A stretch of DNA of 64,000 bases from Anisus vortex (GCA_949126835.1 OX421495.1:29673171-29737170), one strand, 5' to 3'; shown: positions 13,051-63,377, numbered from the stretch's first letter. Translations and numbers: made by a program. Notes: generated by a model not told the origin, from the sequence alone.

Positions 13051-13578
13051 CAGTTCCCATGTCCTCCCTACCATATATCATCAATGCATCAGTAATCAAT
13101 ATCAATAAGTATTAAAATAATAATATCTGTTGCGGCTGCCGCGGTAGCCTGACCTGCTCAAATGCCGTATCAAATCTGAGCCATAATTGTCTCAGTATAT
13201 TTTGTAATATTAATCAGTAGTAACGGTCTATAATTGGATTGCACATTGTGGATGGGCGAGAATGATGCATAGAGCTTCTGGTTTTGCCACTATACATACA
13301 CTTTGTAGCTAAGGTATTTTCAATTTTACAGTTACCAAAAATGTCCGAGAAAATAAGTCCCCAAGAAGCCTTCACGTTTTTATGGTTGTAAACGGTAGAC
13401 ATTAGACTCTAAGCTTAATTCCTGAATAACCGAACTTCACGCCTCATTTTTTAAGGTAAATCTATATGTAACGCATTATGTTACGCATTGTTTCGCGGTT
13501 TTGTCTTATCAATTCTTGGCGGTTTTTTTTTGCTAATGGAAATTTTAAACCTCTTATTTTCATTAAAATAAAACTTTG

Positions 13579-15919
13579 AGGCCCTACATTGTTACACTGA
13601 GCTCACTGTAGGCCCTACATTGTTACACTTAGCTAACTGTAGGCCCTACATTGTTACACTGAGCTCACTGTAGGTCCTACATTGTTACACTGAGCTCACT
13701 GTAGGCCCTACATTGTTACACTTAGCTCACTGTATGCCCTACATTGTTACACTGAGCTCACTGTAGGCCCTACATTGTTACACTGAGCTCACTGTAGGCC
13801 CTACATTAATACACTGAGCTCACTGTAGGCCCTACATTGTTACACTGAGCTCACTGTAGGCCCTACATTGTTACACTGAGCTCACTGTAGGCCCTACATT
13901 GTTACACTGAGCTCACTGTAGGCCCTACATTGTTACACTGAGCTCACTGTAGGCCCTACATTGTTACACTGAGCTCACTGTAGGCCCTACATTGTTACAC
14001 TGAGCTCACTGTAGGCCCTACATTGTTACACTGAGCTCACTGTAGGCCCTACATTGTTACACTGAGCTCACTGTAGGCCCTACATTGTTACACTGAGCTC
14101 ACTGTAGGCCCTACATTGTTACACTGAGCTCACCGTAGGCCCTACATTGTTACACTGAGCTCACCGTAGGCCCTACATTGTTACACTGAGCTCACCGTAG
14201 GCCCTACATTGTTACACTGAGCTCACCGTAGGCCCTACATTGTTACACTGAGCTCACCGTAGGCCCTACATTGTTACACTGAGCTCACCGTAGGCCCTAC
14301 ATTGTTACACTGAGCTCACCGTAGGCCCTACATTGTTACACTGAGCTCACCGTAGGCCCTACATTGTTACACTGAGCTCACCGTAGGCCCTACATTGTTA
14401 CACTGAGCACATCGTAGGCCCTACATTGTTACACTGAGCTCACTGTAGGCCCTACATTGTTACACTGAGCTCACCGTAGGCCCTACATTGTTACACTGAG
14501 CTCACCGTAGGCCCTACATTGTTACACTGAGCTCACTGTAGGCCCTACATTGTTACACTGAGCTCACTGTAGGCCCTACATTGTTACACTGAGCTCACTG
14601 TAGGCCCTACATTGTTACACTGAGATCACTGTAGGCCCTACATTGTTACACTGAGCTCACTGTAGGCCCTACATTGTTACACTGAGCTCACTGTAGGCCC
14701 TACATTGTTACACTGAGCTCACCGTAGGCCATACATTGTTACACTGAGCTCACCGTAGGCCCTACATTGTTACACTGAGCTCACCGTAGGCCCTACATTG
14801 TTACACTGAGCTCACTGTAGGCCCTACATTGTTACACTGAGCTCACTGTAGGCCCTACATTGTTACACTGAGCTCACTGTAGGCCCTACATTGTTACACT
14901 GAGCTCACCGTAGGCCCTACATTGTTACACTGAGCTCACTGTAGGCCCTACATTGTTACACTGAGCTCACTGTAGGCCCTACATTGTTACACTGAGCTCA
15001 CCATAGGACCTACATTGTTACACTGAGCTCACTGTAGGCCCTACATTGTTACACTGAGCTCACTGTAGGCCCTACATTGTTACACTGAGCTCACCGTAGG
15101 CCCTACATTGTTACACTGAGCTCACTGTAGGCCCTACATTGTTACACTGAGCTCACTGTAGGCCCTACATTGTTACACTGAGCTCACTGTAGGCCCTACA
15201 TTGTTACACTGAGCTCACTGTAGGCCCTACATTGTTACACTGAGCTCACTGTAGGCCCTACATTGTTACACTGAGCGCACTGTAGGCCCTACATTGTTAC
15301 ACTGAGCTCACTGTAGGCCCTACATTGTTACACTGAGCTCACCGTAGGCCCTAGCTACATTGTTACACTGAGCTCACTGTAGGCCCTACATTGTTACACT
15401 GAGCTCACTGTAGGCCCTACATTGTTACACTGAGCTCACTGTAGGCCCTACATTGTTACACTGAGCTCACTGTAGGCCCTACATTGTTACACTGAGCTCA
15501 CTGTAGGCCCTACATTGTTACACTGAGCTCACCGTAGGCCCTACTTTGTTACACTGAGCTCACCGTAGGCCCTACATTGTTACACTGAGCTCACCGTAGG
15601 CCCTACTTTGTTACACTGAGCTCACCGTAGGCCCTACATTGTTACACTGAGCTCACTGTAGGCCCTACATTGTTACACTGAGCTCACCGTAGGTCCTACA
15701 TTGTTACACTGAGCTCACTGTAGGCCCTACATTGTTACACTGAGCTCACCGTAGGCCCTACATTGTTACACTGAGCTCACCGTAGGCCCTACATTGTTAC
15801 ACTGAGCTCACCGTAGGCCCTACATTGTTACACTTAGCTCACTGTAGGCCCTACATTGTTACACTGAGCTCACCGTAGGCCCTACATTGTTACACTGAGC
15901 TTGCTGTAGGCCCTACATT
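13579..15919. repeat. 31-bp minisatellite, about 75 copies
   Basis: The unit reads CTGTAGGCCCTACATTGTTA then CACTGAGCTCA. CTGTAGG and CCGTAGG variants form blocks, for example mostly CCG between 14130 and 14400. Length is nearly invariant; one 4-base insertion (CTAG) is seen near 15353. Confidence 0.98.
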
Positions 15920-16339
15920 CTACATTTTTACACAGCGCGGAAAACAATTTATTCTTATTTTCTCTCTTTCATGTCCCGTTTCGACGATCGTATTTGTAAA
16001 ACCAAAATTATGCGACCTTTTTTTTTCCCCAACGATACCGGTATCGAAAATATTTAAAAACAACAACAAGGGAGCGTCCATTATGTCAACAAAAATGGGG
16101 GAAGGGGTTTGAAACATTTTGATAATTGTTGTCGTTTGGGAGAGGGGTCAAGAAAAGTTGACTTCAACAATGTCATATCTATTATAGATTTAATAAATCA
16201 AAAAATAGAAATTAGCTTTTGTATGATATACACTTCCTCGCCAATCAACAGCCTTCCATTTAATAATAGATTAAGCCTATGCTTATTCTAAATCGCTAAC
16301 CTCGTAGCCCAAAGGCCTAGCCTCTCGTTTTCGATCAGA

Positions 16340-16770
16340 ACAAATTAAAAACAAAAGAGTTCGATTGGGGAGGGGTGCAAAAGTGGTGGGCAAATAGTTT
16401 GTGTATATGAGGAGGGAAACATTAAAATTAGCTCTATTCAATAGATCTATTTCATCATTTTAAAGTTTTAATTTCTAATTTTCTGCAAAATATTGTATGA
16501 GGTAAAAATTTACAATTATCAGTGGCATAACCAGGATTGCAAGGTTGGGTGGCAAATAGAGTAAGGTACGAAGGTAGTGGGACAGGGAAGGCAATTATGC
16601 ATAAAGTACGCAAAGGGGGGGGGGGATAATGCAGGAAGGCTGATTCACGACTGGTGCACAGTTCCCCCTAAATTATTGAAAGACTAGCATTGTATCATAT
16701 TATCAAAAGTGAAACGTAAAATTAGATTCATTAAATGTTTCTATGAAAGTATGAAAATAAGAAAAAAAGA
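16340..16770. mobile_element. dispersed repeat C, copy 1
   Basis: It shares ordered segments with 46690-47225: AATTGTATGAGGCAAAA-type, TTATCAGT, a G-run, CAATTATGCA, CCCCCTAAA-TATTG and TAAAATTA. The AGTGGCATAACCAGGATTG motif suggests an old non-autonomous transposon. No ORF. Confidence 0.5.
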
Positions 16771-17418
16771 AAAAGAAATATTGTTAAAATCCTCGATCGG
16801 AGACACCTTGTTACACCCTTCCCCCTCCCTCGTGGCTTCGCCTATGATATTTATAGTCATTGGAAGGGGGGGGGGGGTAAACAATTGTTGAATAATTGTT
16901 TGGGGGGGGGGTCTCTGAAATATTGACAATTGTGGACATGAGGTAGTGGGGGAGAGGGGAGGTAAAAATTGCCTAAAAATTGTAGACGTAATTAATAAAC
17001 GTCCTCCCAGAAGAGAAGCGGAAAATATAACCAAAGAAAGTTTTTAAAAGTGTGTTTTTGCTGTGCAATCCTCATAACTTCTTAACTTATGTAAAATTCC
17101 TATCAATGAACTATAATTAGAACTATATTCAAAATTATCTATAGTTCTGTAGTTTTTATTTTTGCCGCTGGTCGGTTATGATTTTAAGTTAAGGCAGATA
17201 GGTCTAATAAACATTAGGAATTAATAACAAGGTAGGCCTACTCTAAATTAATTAATGTATCTCCGACCTAAGAAAAATTGATGAATGAAATGTATTCGTA
17301 AGCCTAGAATTAAAACACAAGATATAGTATTGAAAAAGGGGGGGGGGAAAGAAACCATCTGCCAATTATATTACGTAAAAAGAAAGGTAGGCTTGGTGTC
17401 ATCAGTTTTAAAAAATGA

Positions 17419-17580
17419 GAGCTCAATCTGGATAATATGCCATGGAAAACTCCATCTAGTAAACATGTTATGGACAGCTCCATCTTTAGCACATGTCAAT
17501 GACAGCTCCATCTGGGAAATATGTCATGGACAGCTTTATGTTGTGCACATGTCTCCGACAACTCTATCTGGTGCACATAT
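17419..17580. repeat. degenerate 28-bp units related to 3736-5015
   Basis: About five diverged units of GACAGCTCCATCTGGTGCAC with ACATGTCATG resemble the 28-bp minisatellite and its degenerate tail at 5020-5180. Confidence 0.7.
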
Positions 17581-18247
17581 TTAGAAACTCACATCTTTAT
17601 ATTTTTTTTTATAAAGTTTCCGATCCTTGTGTACAATTATATATTTTTAGAACTAGACTGCTAGACTGCTAGAATAATCAATGAGTAGACTTTTATATGC
17701 TTAGAAAATGTTATAACATTTATCATATTGCATTTAAAATTGTCTCGATAATTCTTTTAGAGTTATTGATATTTAATTATGGCGTCGAGATAATTTGTGT
17801 ACAATTGTATAACTAAAAGAATTATTTATTAGGTCCTAACACTGATCTCTAAAAAGAATGGATTAGGCTCGGAAGTAACATCCTTGAGGAAATTTCCGCC
17901 ATTTTGTTTCCATTGTCACTGATCAATTTATATAATTACCGTGAGTTTGTTTATTTTTTAGATGTTTGTTTCTGCTTTATATTTTCCTAAGCCTTTTGAC
18001 TAATCGGGTTAAAAGTTAAATGTATAAATTGGAAACGTCCTCCAAAAGAAAATTTTATTTCATCAACAATATTGCTTAATTCGTAAATTTATTTTTTTAA
18101 ATAAACTTAGACCTATTACCAATCACCGTACATTAATGTTATAGATCAGTGGGTCCTAATAAGACTAATATATGTTCTCGTAGTCTCTACCATTTTCTAG
18201 AACATCTTCTTTTGCAGTCGGAAAACTTCGGGGGAAAATCCATTGTA

Positions 18248-18722
18248 TCACCAAAACTATATATAGGCCAGGCATAATTGACTTTCTGCACCAAAACTAT
18301 ATATAGGCAGGCATAATTGACTTTTTGCACCAAAACTATATATAGGCCAGGCATAATTGACTTTCTGCACCAAAACTATATATAGGCAGGCATAATTGAC
18401 TTTCTGCACCAAAACTATATATAGGCAGGCATAATTGACTTTCTGCACCAAAACTATATATAGGCAGGCATAATTGACTTTCTGCACCAAAACTATATAT
18501 AGGCCAGGCATAATTGACTTTCTGCACCAAAACTATATATAGGCAGGCATAATTGACTTTCTGCACCAAAACTATATATAGGCCAGGCATAATTGACTTT
18601 CTGCACCAAACTATATATAGGCAGGCATAATTGACTTTCTGCACCAAAACTATATATAGGCAGGCATAATTGACTTTCTGCACCAAAACTATATATAGGC
18701 AGGCATAATTGACTTTCTGCAC
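18248..18722. repeat. 39/40-bp minisatellite, about 12 copies
   Basis: The unit contains TGCACCAAAACTATATATAG and GGCAGGCATAATTGACTTTC. Some copies carry an extra C (GGCCAGGC). Because 39 is divisible by 3, open frames appear on the minus strand; these are repeat artefacts. Confidence 0.97.
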
Positions 18723-19439
18723 ACTTGTTGTTGTTTTGCGTAGCGATAAAAAAATCTACTTATTTATTATTGACCATTGAAGTTGAATGTTTTTTTTGTA
18801 CCTCAATTCAAGCACTTGTTATTCTTCTACTATAAACGTTCAACGAGTAACTTTAGTGTATTAGTTTATAGTGAACCAGATCCTAGACAGACGACAGAAG
18901 AGCTTGATTTATAACAATGCCTACACAATCACAGAAAACATTTTAAACATATAACTTTTCTAAATCGAAATACGTAAAAACATGTACAAAATAATTTCTT
19001 TTGTTGTATATGCCTATGAAATATTATATACATATATAGGCTACAGTTGCGTTGAGTTATTGTATCTAGTCTAAATTTACGTTACGCATAAAAATCTTGT
19101 AAAAGATCCTTAAAATATGCATTTGAGCCAGTAAAAATACTTCATTCATAGTCACACCTAACCCAACTCCCTTTATTTGCAAACTAAGTTTACCATCATG
19201 TAATTAAATAATTGATTGACTACTGGAAATGAAACGTACAGAAAAATATCTGTGTCGCAAATCTCAAAAATATCTCCTTACTCCGTATGAATTGTTCTAA
19301 AAATAATCTTAGCGCATAATTTTTTTTTCTAGCTTTGCGCCGAAAAATTATAAAAAGTTTCACAGGCATTTTTAACGCGAAATCAAAATATTTCTTATAC
19401 TTTCCTTTTAAGAAATGAATATTGTCATAAGTGTAGTAT

Positions 19440-19610
19440 TATTAAGTCGTTTTAACTGAAAATTTGATAGGATGTATTGTTAGGCGCCACAAATCTGCTG
19501 TACAAATTTCAGCTCGATCGGACCACGGGAAGTGGTCGAAAAATCGAAGCCAATTTTTGCACCCAGACAGACAGAAAATGCAACTTAAAATAAAGGAAGT
19601 AAAAATACAA
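19440..19610 (-). mobile_element. dispersed repeat D, copy 1
   Basis: On the minus strand it contains CCACTTCCCGTGGTCCGATC, GAGCTGAAATTTG and AATACATCCTATCAAATTTTC. The same order occurs on the + strand at 60545-60700 inside XDH intron 30. The class is unknown. Confidence 0.6.
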
Positions 19611-19619
19611 ACTACTTCA

Positions 19620-20310
19620 TTCATAATAAAAACCTAACCCAAACTCAAAATAATTAGGAGTAAAAATAAATGATAAGTTATCTTAAAATCCACATATTGA
19701 TGAAGTAATAAAAAAAATCTAACAAAACAATCGGCTTCATAAGAAGGAACTTTTACTAATGTAATAAGAACATAAAACTAAAATGTTATCTCACATAAGT
19801 TAGACCTATACGAGAATATACATCTTCTGTATGGGACCCATCGACTAAAGAAAACATTAAAAAAATAGAAAACATTCAGAAAAGAGCTACAAGGTTCATT
19901 ACTAGCGAATATTCACAACTGACAAGAGTAACACTAATAGTCAAATCACTAAATCTAGAAACAGTAGAGAACAGAAGGGCAAAGATTAAAGTAGTAAATA
20001 TGCATAGGCCATTAAATTCCAATTTGGAAATACAACACAAAGACAATCTGTCAAAATGCTCAGATAAACATAAGGACAAGAACACTTTCCTTATTCCTTA
20101 AGCGATAACAAATGCATGTAAGTACTTTTTCTTCCTGATTGGCATCCGGACGTGGAATGGGTTGCCTGGACAAACCAAGAAAACCAGTAACTTAACATCA
20201 GTTAAAACACTAATAGAAATGCAGGACTAGCTTCAAACCACGGATGTGCTTAGGACGCAGTAATCTTCTTTATAGATGGAGCGTCTGTATTGTATAAGAT
20301 AAGATTCAGT
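19620..20310 (+). mobile_element. CR1/jockey-like LINE 3' fragment, copy 2
   Basis: The + strand, with frameshifts, reads LGVKINDKLS-NPHIDEVIKK, then ENIQKRATRFITSEYSQLTR and LNLETVENRRAKIKVVNMHR, and ends near 20306 with TATAAGATAAGAT. These are hallmarks of the C-terminal region of LINE RT. It is the longest of four copies in the window and is pseudogenic. Confidence 0.82.
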
Positions 20311-20783
20311 CAAAAAATTTAGATGTGTTAATTATAAACATCAAACCAAACGTTTAGTTTTTTCTAGTGTTTTTTTTTTCCAAGTTGGCTGAATAGAAGT
20401 GCCGGCCCTGCTTGTTGGTCTACAGAAAAATTGATAAAAATGTAGCCTTTTTGTGGTAAAATAAATCGGCATTTTCGAAAAAAAAAGGTTAAATGATAGT
20501 TAAGCTTTTGTAATTTTGTTTTTGAAAAAAAAAAAATCCCAAAATTACATGCCATAAAATGTACAATATATAGCTGAATTTTGTTTCTATATTTCTAGTA
20601 TTCTTTCTTAAAACCTTTACAGCGTATAAAATTACCTTTGAATTAGGCGTGGCAGAAAGACCACATAAAAGAAAAACCCATGGAGATATATGAAAAAAAA
20701 AATGTAAACGAGAAAATGAACACAAGTTACTAGATCTAGTCTATCCCTATTTGTGAGTATTGAAATAAATTTGCACTTCAAAG

Positions 20784-21934
20784 TAGGGGAGAGAGGGGGG
20801 CTAGTTGTCAGTGCGGGTAAGTTGTCATAGTCACTATTTCGGAATGTTGTAGCTAGATTGATGCTGTCATCTTTTGGTATTATTTAAAGGACATATAATT
20901 ATGATTGTTATAATTGATTTTATTAGGTTGGCGTTAATAGTTTTTTTTTCAAAATGCAAAAATGTCAAAACCATCCCTTTGAGTAACTTTTTAAAATTTT
21001 TGTTTATCGTACACTACATTGACAATAGCTATTCTTTGACTTTTATTTTTTGATAATATTGTAGTGTTGGGATCGTTTATGTTGATGAGCTAGTCAGTTG
21101 TCAGTCTTACACCAAGGATAAAAATTCATTTAGGTCAAACCGTCCTCTACCCTATTTGGGGCAAGTTGTCATATATACAAATCACTCTTAAACTACTCTT
21201 TTATAATATTTATATTACTAAACTTATTCCATTAATATCAGTAGCGTATGCAAAGCTAATTATTACCAACATATGAATCAATGATGTATTAATAAAAAAA
21301 TATTTTGATTTACCAGTATAGACCTACATTTCTAATAATTTAATATAATTAATAGACCTTAAAACACTATTGACTTATTGATTTTTCTTTTAAATATCTA
21401 AAATTATGAAAATAACCATAAAAAAGATTATCAACTATTTACATTATCAGACCTATCATTTTGGATAGTAAATATTTAAAAAAATCCATTAAAAATAAAA
21501 GTGCTAAAAAAATTATTTTCAAACACAAGTGCCTGCAGACTTTTATTGTTTGAATAAGTATGATTATTTTAGTTGTTAAAAAGAAATTATGAATACACTT
21601 CTTGTTTTCTTCATTCAGTGTATATTTTATAAAGTTGTCCCAATTCATTTTGCTGTATAAGCCTACATTTCAAACAAAACCTTAGTATGACAACTTGCCC
21701 CTCAAGGGATGATAACTTGCCCCTCCCATGGGGCAAGTTGTCATACCTTGGAGCCTTCCGAAAAAGTGATCATATTTATTTCTGGAAAAGTTTAAAGATG
21801 TATAAAGCTACTTTTTAAGGAACTATGAAAGTAAACTTCTAAATAAAATAGATTTTACAAAAATTGACCCATTAGTTTTTTTTTTATTATATAAAAAAAT
21901 ATATAAAGTATGACACCTAGCCCCGGTCTCCCTT
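20784..21934. mobile_element. TIR-bearing non-autonomous DNA transposon candidate
   Basis: The left end GGGGAGAGAGGGGGGCTAG then TTGTCA matches the reverse complement of the right end (GGGAGACCGGGGCTAGGTGT). Internal copies of GGGGCAAGTTGTCAT occur in both orientations near 21160, 21690 and 21730. TA dinucleotides flank both ends. No transposase ORF is visible. Confidence 0.55.
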
Positions 21935-23517
21935 AAGTCAACTCTGTCGCGTTAAGGTGCAAATAAAGCTCAAGGCCACTAGTGGATCAGCTAATCTATA
22001 GCCTACTTCTTTATTTAATGTCTGGTCCACGTTTTTTCTAACGATTTATCACGCAAAGATGAGTTCATAATCTTAAGATAAAGTGTGCGTGTTTACGATT
22101 TAAAATTCTGAATTATACAGTTATCAGGAGTGATGGAATTGGGTTAACAACGAGATGTTTATAATAAAACCAAATGGGGAATGCGTTGTTATTCTTTTCG
22201 TTTCCCAACACGTGGTGTGCACACTAAAACGTTTTTAAAATATTGATGTGGGTCATTGCATTGATAGACGGATCAGTACCAAACAACAAGACTTGTGTAG
22301 CAGTACGAGATTTGAGCTATATATATATATATATATATATAATTGCCGACGTACAACACTTGCCAGATGCTAGCTAACATTTTCATTTTTGTCAATTTAT
22401 TATAAATTAAATTGAAAGGGAGAGCAACTTATAAGCTGAAGCTCTGTGTAAGTGTGTGTTTTTTTTAAACTTTCCCGTGCAAGCGTATTATGTTATTATA
22501 TGTAATAATGAAACTATTTCATTTATTTCTAAGCAAAGTTTATTTATTTTTGAGCCATGAAGTAATTTATTGCGGTGTGTGCAACATATAATACAATTGA
22601 CTCCTTCTTTCTTAATTATTATTTTTTATTTTCTACATTTAAAAAGATGCCCACAATATTGTCGTGCACACTTTTTTATAATGCTCACCTTGATTGAATC
22701 TTTTAAAAATTGTTTGTAATAACTTCCTTACATTAGTGGAAGTGGCTTTGTGTCAAAATGAAACTGCTAAAGCTCAAGTGAATATTATATTGTTGAAATA
22801 AATCATGACCGTTGGTGATTCAAGGGATTAACTCTCTGTGTTATTATTGTATATATGCCTTTGTATATTTCATATATTATACGTGTTTTTTGTTGTGATT
22901 TTTTATTTATTTTACAAATCATCGCTCAGCTGCACCATTTTGCAGTATTGCGCGCGCATAATGGTATTTTCGTGCGATGTTAAATTTCTGTGCTGCCCCA
23001 ATTTCTCGATGCCCTAAGCATGTGATTATTTTGATTGATAGTAAATAAGCCTCTGGATATTGCCGAGTCTCCCGACAAAAATGTAACGCCCTCTGCGAAT
23101 ATGGTACGGTGACAAAAGCCCTGGAGGACGTCCATTAATTATGTCAATAGTTTTTAGCCCCCACACTCCCCCCCCCCCAATGTTGCCAATCGACAAACTT
23201 TCCGTGACACACCATATAAAAATGTGTCTAACAATTTTTACCCCCCCCCCCCCCCTTCCTTCTAAACTAACACCACTTTATACGGCTGGCTATTACGTTT
23301 CAAATAGAATATAGATTAAAAGGTCTACAAAAAAAAATGGTAATACATATTTTTAAACTTGTTTAACATAATCTTATTTCAAATTGTCTAACGCTATATA
23401 TAACACTTGAATTAATGAACCAATCGAAACTTTATATTCTAGCATCTATACGGCAAAATTATTCCTTAATTGTTATAATGGGCATAGGGGCTGTTGCATC
23501 AATTTCTTGTGGAACCG
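21935..23517. other. AT-rich intergenic stretch with microsatellite and C-runs
   Basis: It contains a (TA) run at 22318-22342 and poly-C runs near 23170 and 23240, set in a segment containing GGACGTCCATTAATTATGTC. A similar GTCCATTATGTCAAC lies near 16076, suggesting a dispersed MITE. No gene is seen. Confidence 0.4.
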
Positions 23518-24245
23518 ATACAACCGACAAATCAACATTATTGGTAGACGAAATGTCGCTGTAGACAATTAGTCTGGTAGACAAACTCACTTTTCAAAGT
23601 CTGGTGAAGTGTAAACCGCCGATACGTTCACATTAAGAATACACCTGCGGGCGAACGCAGGGGGGACAGCTCCCCTCCATGTGCGTCCGATCTCTCATTG
23701 GACCGTCAAGATGCTCCAAGGAGGGAGGAAGCATTGTGCGCAGTAGTCCATCTCAAACCCGCCCTGGTGCCTGGATGCCTAGACCTATAGTCTGGGATTT
23801 GTGCTACTGGGCGACAGTGCGGGTATACGAGCAAGCCATACAAGAAGAATTCCGCAGGAGGGGAGTGTAGTGCATGTGACTGTGACAAACTGTCGCGGTA
23901 GACGAATTGTCACGATAGACGAATTGTCTGGTAGACAAACTATCGTAGTAGATGAAATCTTTGGTAGACGAACTGTCGCGGTAGACGAATAGTCACGATA
24001 GACGAATTGTCTGGTAGACAAACTATCGTAGTAGATGAAATCTTTGGTAGACGAACTGTCGCGGTAGATGAAATGTTTGGTAGACGAACTGTCGCGGCAG
24101 ATGAAATGTTTGGTAGACAAACTGTCGCGGTAGATGAAATGTTTGGTAGACGACCTGTCGGGGTAGATGAAATGTTTGGTAGACGAACTGTCGCGGTAGA
24201 CGAAATGTCGTTAGACGCATTGTCGTGATAAACGTTTTGTCGGTA
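23518..24245. repeat. 33-bp minisatellite with GC-rich insert
   Basis: The core at 23886-24245 has units of GACGAACTGTCGCGGTAGA then TGAAATGTTTGGTA. Related units sit at 23520-23600, before a GC-rich patch at 23610-23875. The 33-bp period keeps frames open on both strands as 11-residue repeats (FGRRTVAVDEM); I do not call a gene. Confidence 0.9.
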
Positions 24246-24251
24246 GACAAC

Positions 24252-24335
24252 AGTCACAAAGTTTCCGTGGCCACGGAAAACTAGGGCATTGTGTGGCCAG
24301 CACAAAACCAAGCGCCTTTACTTTGCCATAACTAA
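24252..24335. mobile_element. SINE fragment, CTTCGGAC family
   Basis: It contains GTTTCCGTGGCCACGGAAAA, TGTGGCCAGCACA and GCGCCTTTACTTT, in the same order as 54190-54270. Confidence 0.55.
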
Positions 24336-25369
24336 TATGACATGTACACAATCTAAAAAAAAACTCCATACCTTGGGGATAATATGCATCCTTTCGTCAT
24401 TGTGTAAGGCATTTGATGCGCACAAATCATATAAATTGTAAATTGTCGGTATAAATTAGATTTTTTTTTCAAAAATAATTAACTTACATAATTAACTAAC
24501 TTTATGCTAAACGTAGTTATACATTGTGTATTTTCAAAGAGTCAGCGAGCCATGAAAACAAAGTCAAAGAAATCACCAGGCAGGAAATTATAAACAGGTT
24601 GAGAACCACTAATCTAAGTGATGACTTCATTTTCTCTAAAGAAAAAAACTCATATTTGGTTGCGAGAGTTTGTAGAAATATATTAGTTCAAAAATGTCAA
24701 TTCGATGACAATGTTATGATTGTGTAATCCTTCGCACTTTTCATCACAAAATGTTATGTCCCTCCTGGCCATTACTACAGACGTCACATGTGAATGAAAT
24801 CTCTTAAGTAAAAGTGTGCTCTCTCTCTATATATAGGCTATAGACTTAAGTTCCGCATTTACTTTATTTCTTTCTACTACATGCAGTTACTGGCCTTGAA
24901 ACTATTATAAACCCATGTTTACCGTATAGTAATGTCTAGAGTAAACAGTCAAATGAAAACTGGGGACAGCATAAACTACATTCGTTAATTGTTTATATCG
25001 AAGTGCGCGGTATCTTTGACGCTATAATTCCGCTTTGTAAATCTACTTCTTCATCCAAAATTATAAACAGCTAGGGCCATCCATTGTCATTGAATGAATT
25101 TGAACAAGTTGAAATTATTACCCCCACTCCCGCACAACCAAAAATGTTCAATGTTCAATGAAGCGTACAGACTTTTAGCAATCCAAACAAATATGGTATT
25201 GCATGCTGGGTGACCTAAAGCGGTTCAAAAATTATTTATGGTGAACTGTCTACTGCGATTGTAAAATGTACTATTAGGCTATTAGTTCAACAGCATCACT
25301 CAATCTACAATGCTTTAAATTTTATCAACAGTGTTTTGAAAGGTAAGTTGAGATTTGGTACATGCGAGA
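24336..25369. other. AT-rich intergenic stretch
   Basis: A 67-codon open frame at 24524-24727 (+) was inspected (begins MCIFKESASHENK). It has no recognisable domain or homologue. Nothing else is seen. Confidence 0.35.
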
Positions 25370-25615
25370 CTCAGGGTGCGTGTCACATGCGAGACCCAGG
25401 GTACGTTTCATATGCAGGGCCCAGGGTACGTTTCATATGCAGGGCCCAGGGTACGCGTTACAAGCAGGGCCCAGTGTATGTTTCATATGCAGGGCCCAGG
25501 GTACGTGTCATATGCAGGGCCCAGGGTACGTGTCATATGCAGGGCCCAGGGTACGTTTCATATGCGGGACCCAGGGTGCGTGTTACATGCAGGGGCCAGG
25601 GTGTATGTCATATAT
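25370..25615. repeat. 25-bp minisatellite, about 10 copies
   Basis: The unit contains GTTTCATATGCAGGGCCCAG and GGTAC. Point variants are common at the ends. Confidence 0.95.
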
Positions 25616-26260
25616 GGAGCCTAAAGCCGCAAGACTAGCTCATATACTACAGAGCTTAAGAAAGTGTCTGTATCTAATGATGTAAGTCTTGTTAGAAAAC
25701 ATAGATATAATATGGCCTACTATATGATGTTCCCACTGGCTGTTTAATAAAAATACATATAGTAAAAGTTTTTAAATTGATTTACTAACTTTCAACAAGC
25801 TTAGTTAAAGATTCACTAACATTATTGGTTTCGAAATCAACAATCTAGTAATTTATGCTGAACCCAGTGCAGGATTTACGTATAAGCTACACAAGCTATA
25901 GCTTAGGGCCCCCACTTTCTTGCCCCCCCCCCCGCACCCCCGAAATAAATGTCAGAGTGAGCAATAGTCAGCAGCTTAAATACTCCGGAACGTCCTATAC
26001 TCTTCAGTCACCCAATTTTTTTAAAAGGTCAAGATTAAATTGTGTATTTTTTTTAATTCTATGTTTTAGTTTTTTTTCTATTTGGCGTTTGTTTTCAATC
26101 ATACAACAATCGCTGTTAGTTTAGAGCTAACCGTGTCGACTAACCACAGTTTATATAATAAATACAATATAATGTAAGTGTTCCACGCATATTAAGACGA
26201 TGTTAAATTCTGTACAATATTCAATATAGGAACTCTTGGTTTTCTGAATCTCTTGTTCAG
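25616..26260. other. sequence upstream of XDH
   Basis: AT-rich with a poly-C run near 25925 in a segment (GCAGGATTTACGTATAAGC) that looks like a repeat end. No TATA box, CpG island or initiator could be assigned. The promoter may lie here or further upstream. Confidence 0.3.
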
Positions 26261-26284
26261 GAAGTAATATAGCCTACCTTGGAC
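26261..26284 (+). other. 5' UTR just upstream of the XDH start
   Basis: The 24 bases before the ATG contain an in-frame TAG. They are preceded by a pyrimidine-rich stretch ending in TTGTTCAG at 26253-26260, which could be a 3' splice site of an untranslated first exon lying further upstream. No promoter could be identified. Confidence 0.35.

Positions 26285-63377
<37,093 letters not shown>

Noticed and set aside
18257..18722. Minus-strand open frames of IYSFGAKSQLCLP-type repeats
   Set aside because: The 39-bp period keeps the frame open; there is no independent sign of coding.
23785..24311. Overlapping open frames on both strands with 11-residue repeats
   Set aside because: The 33-bp unit is a multiple of three. 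Both strands being open at once is typical of repeats, not of genes.
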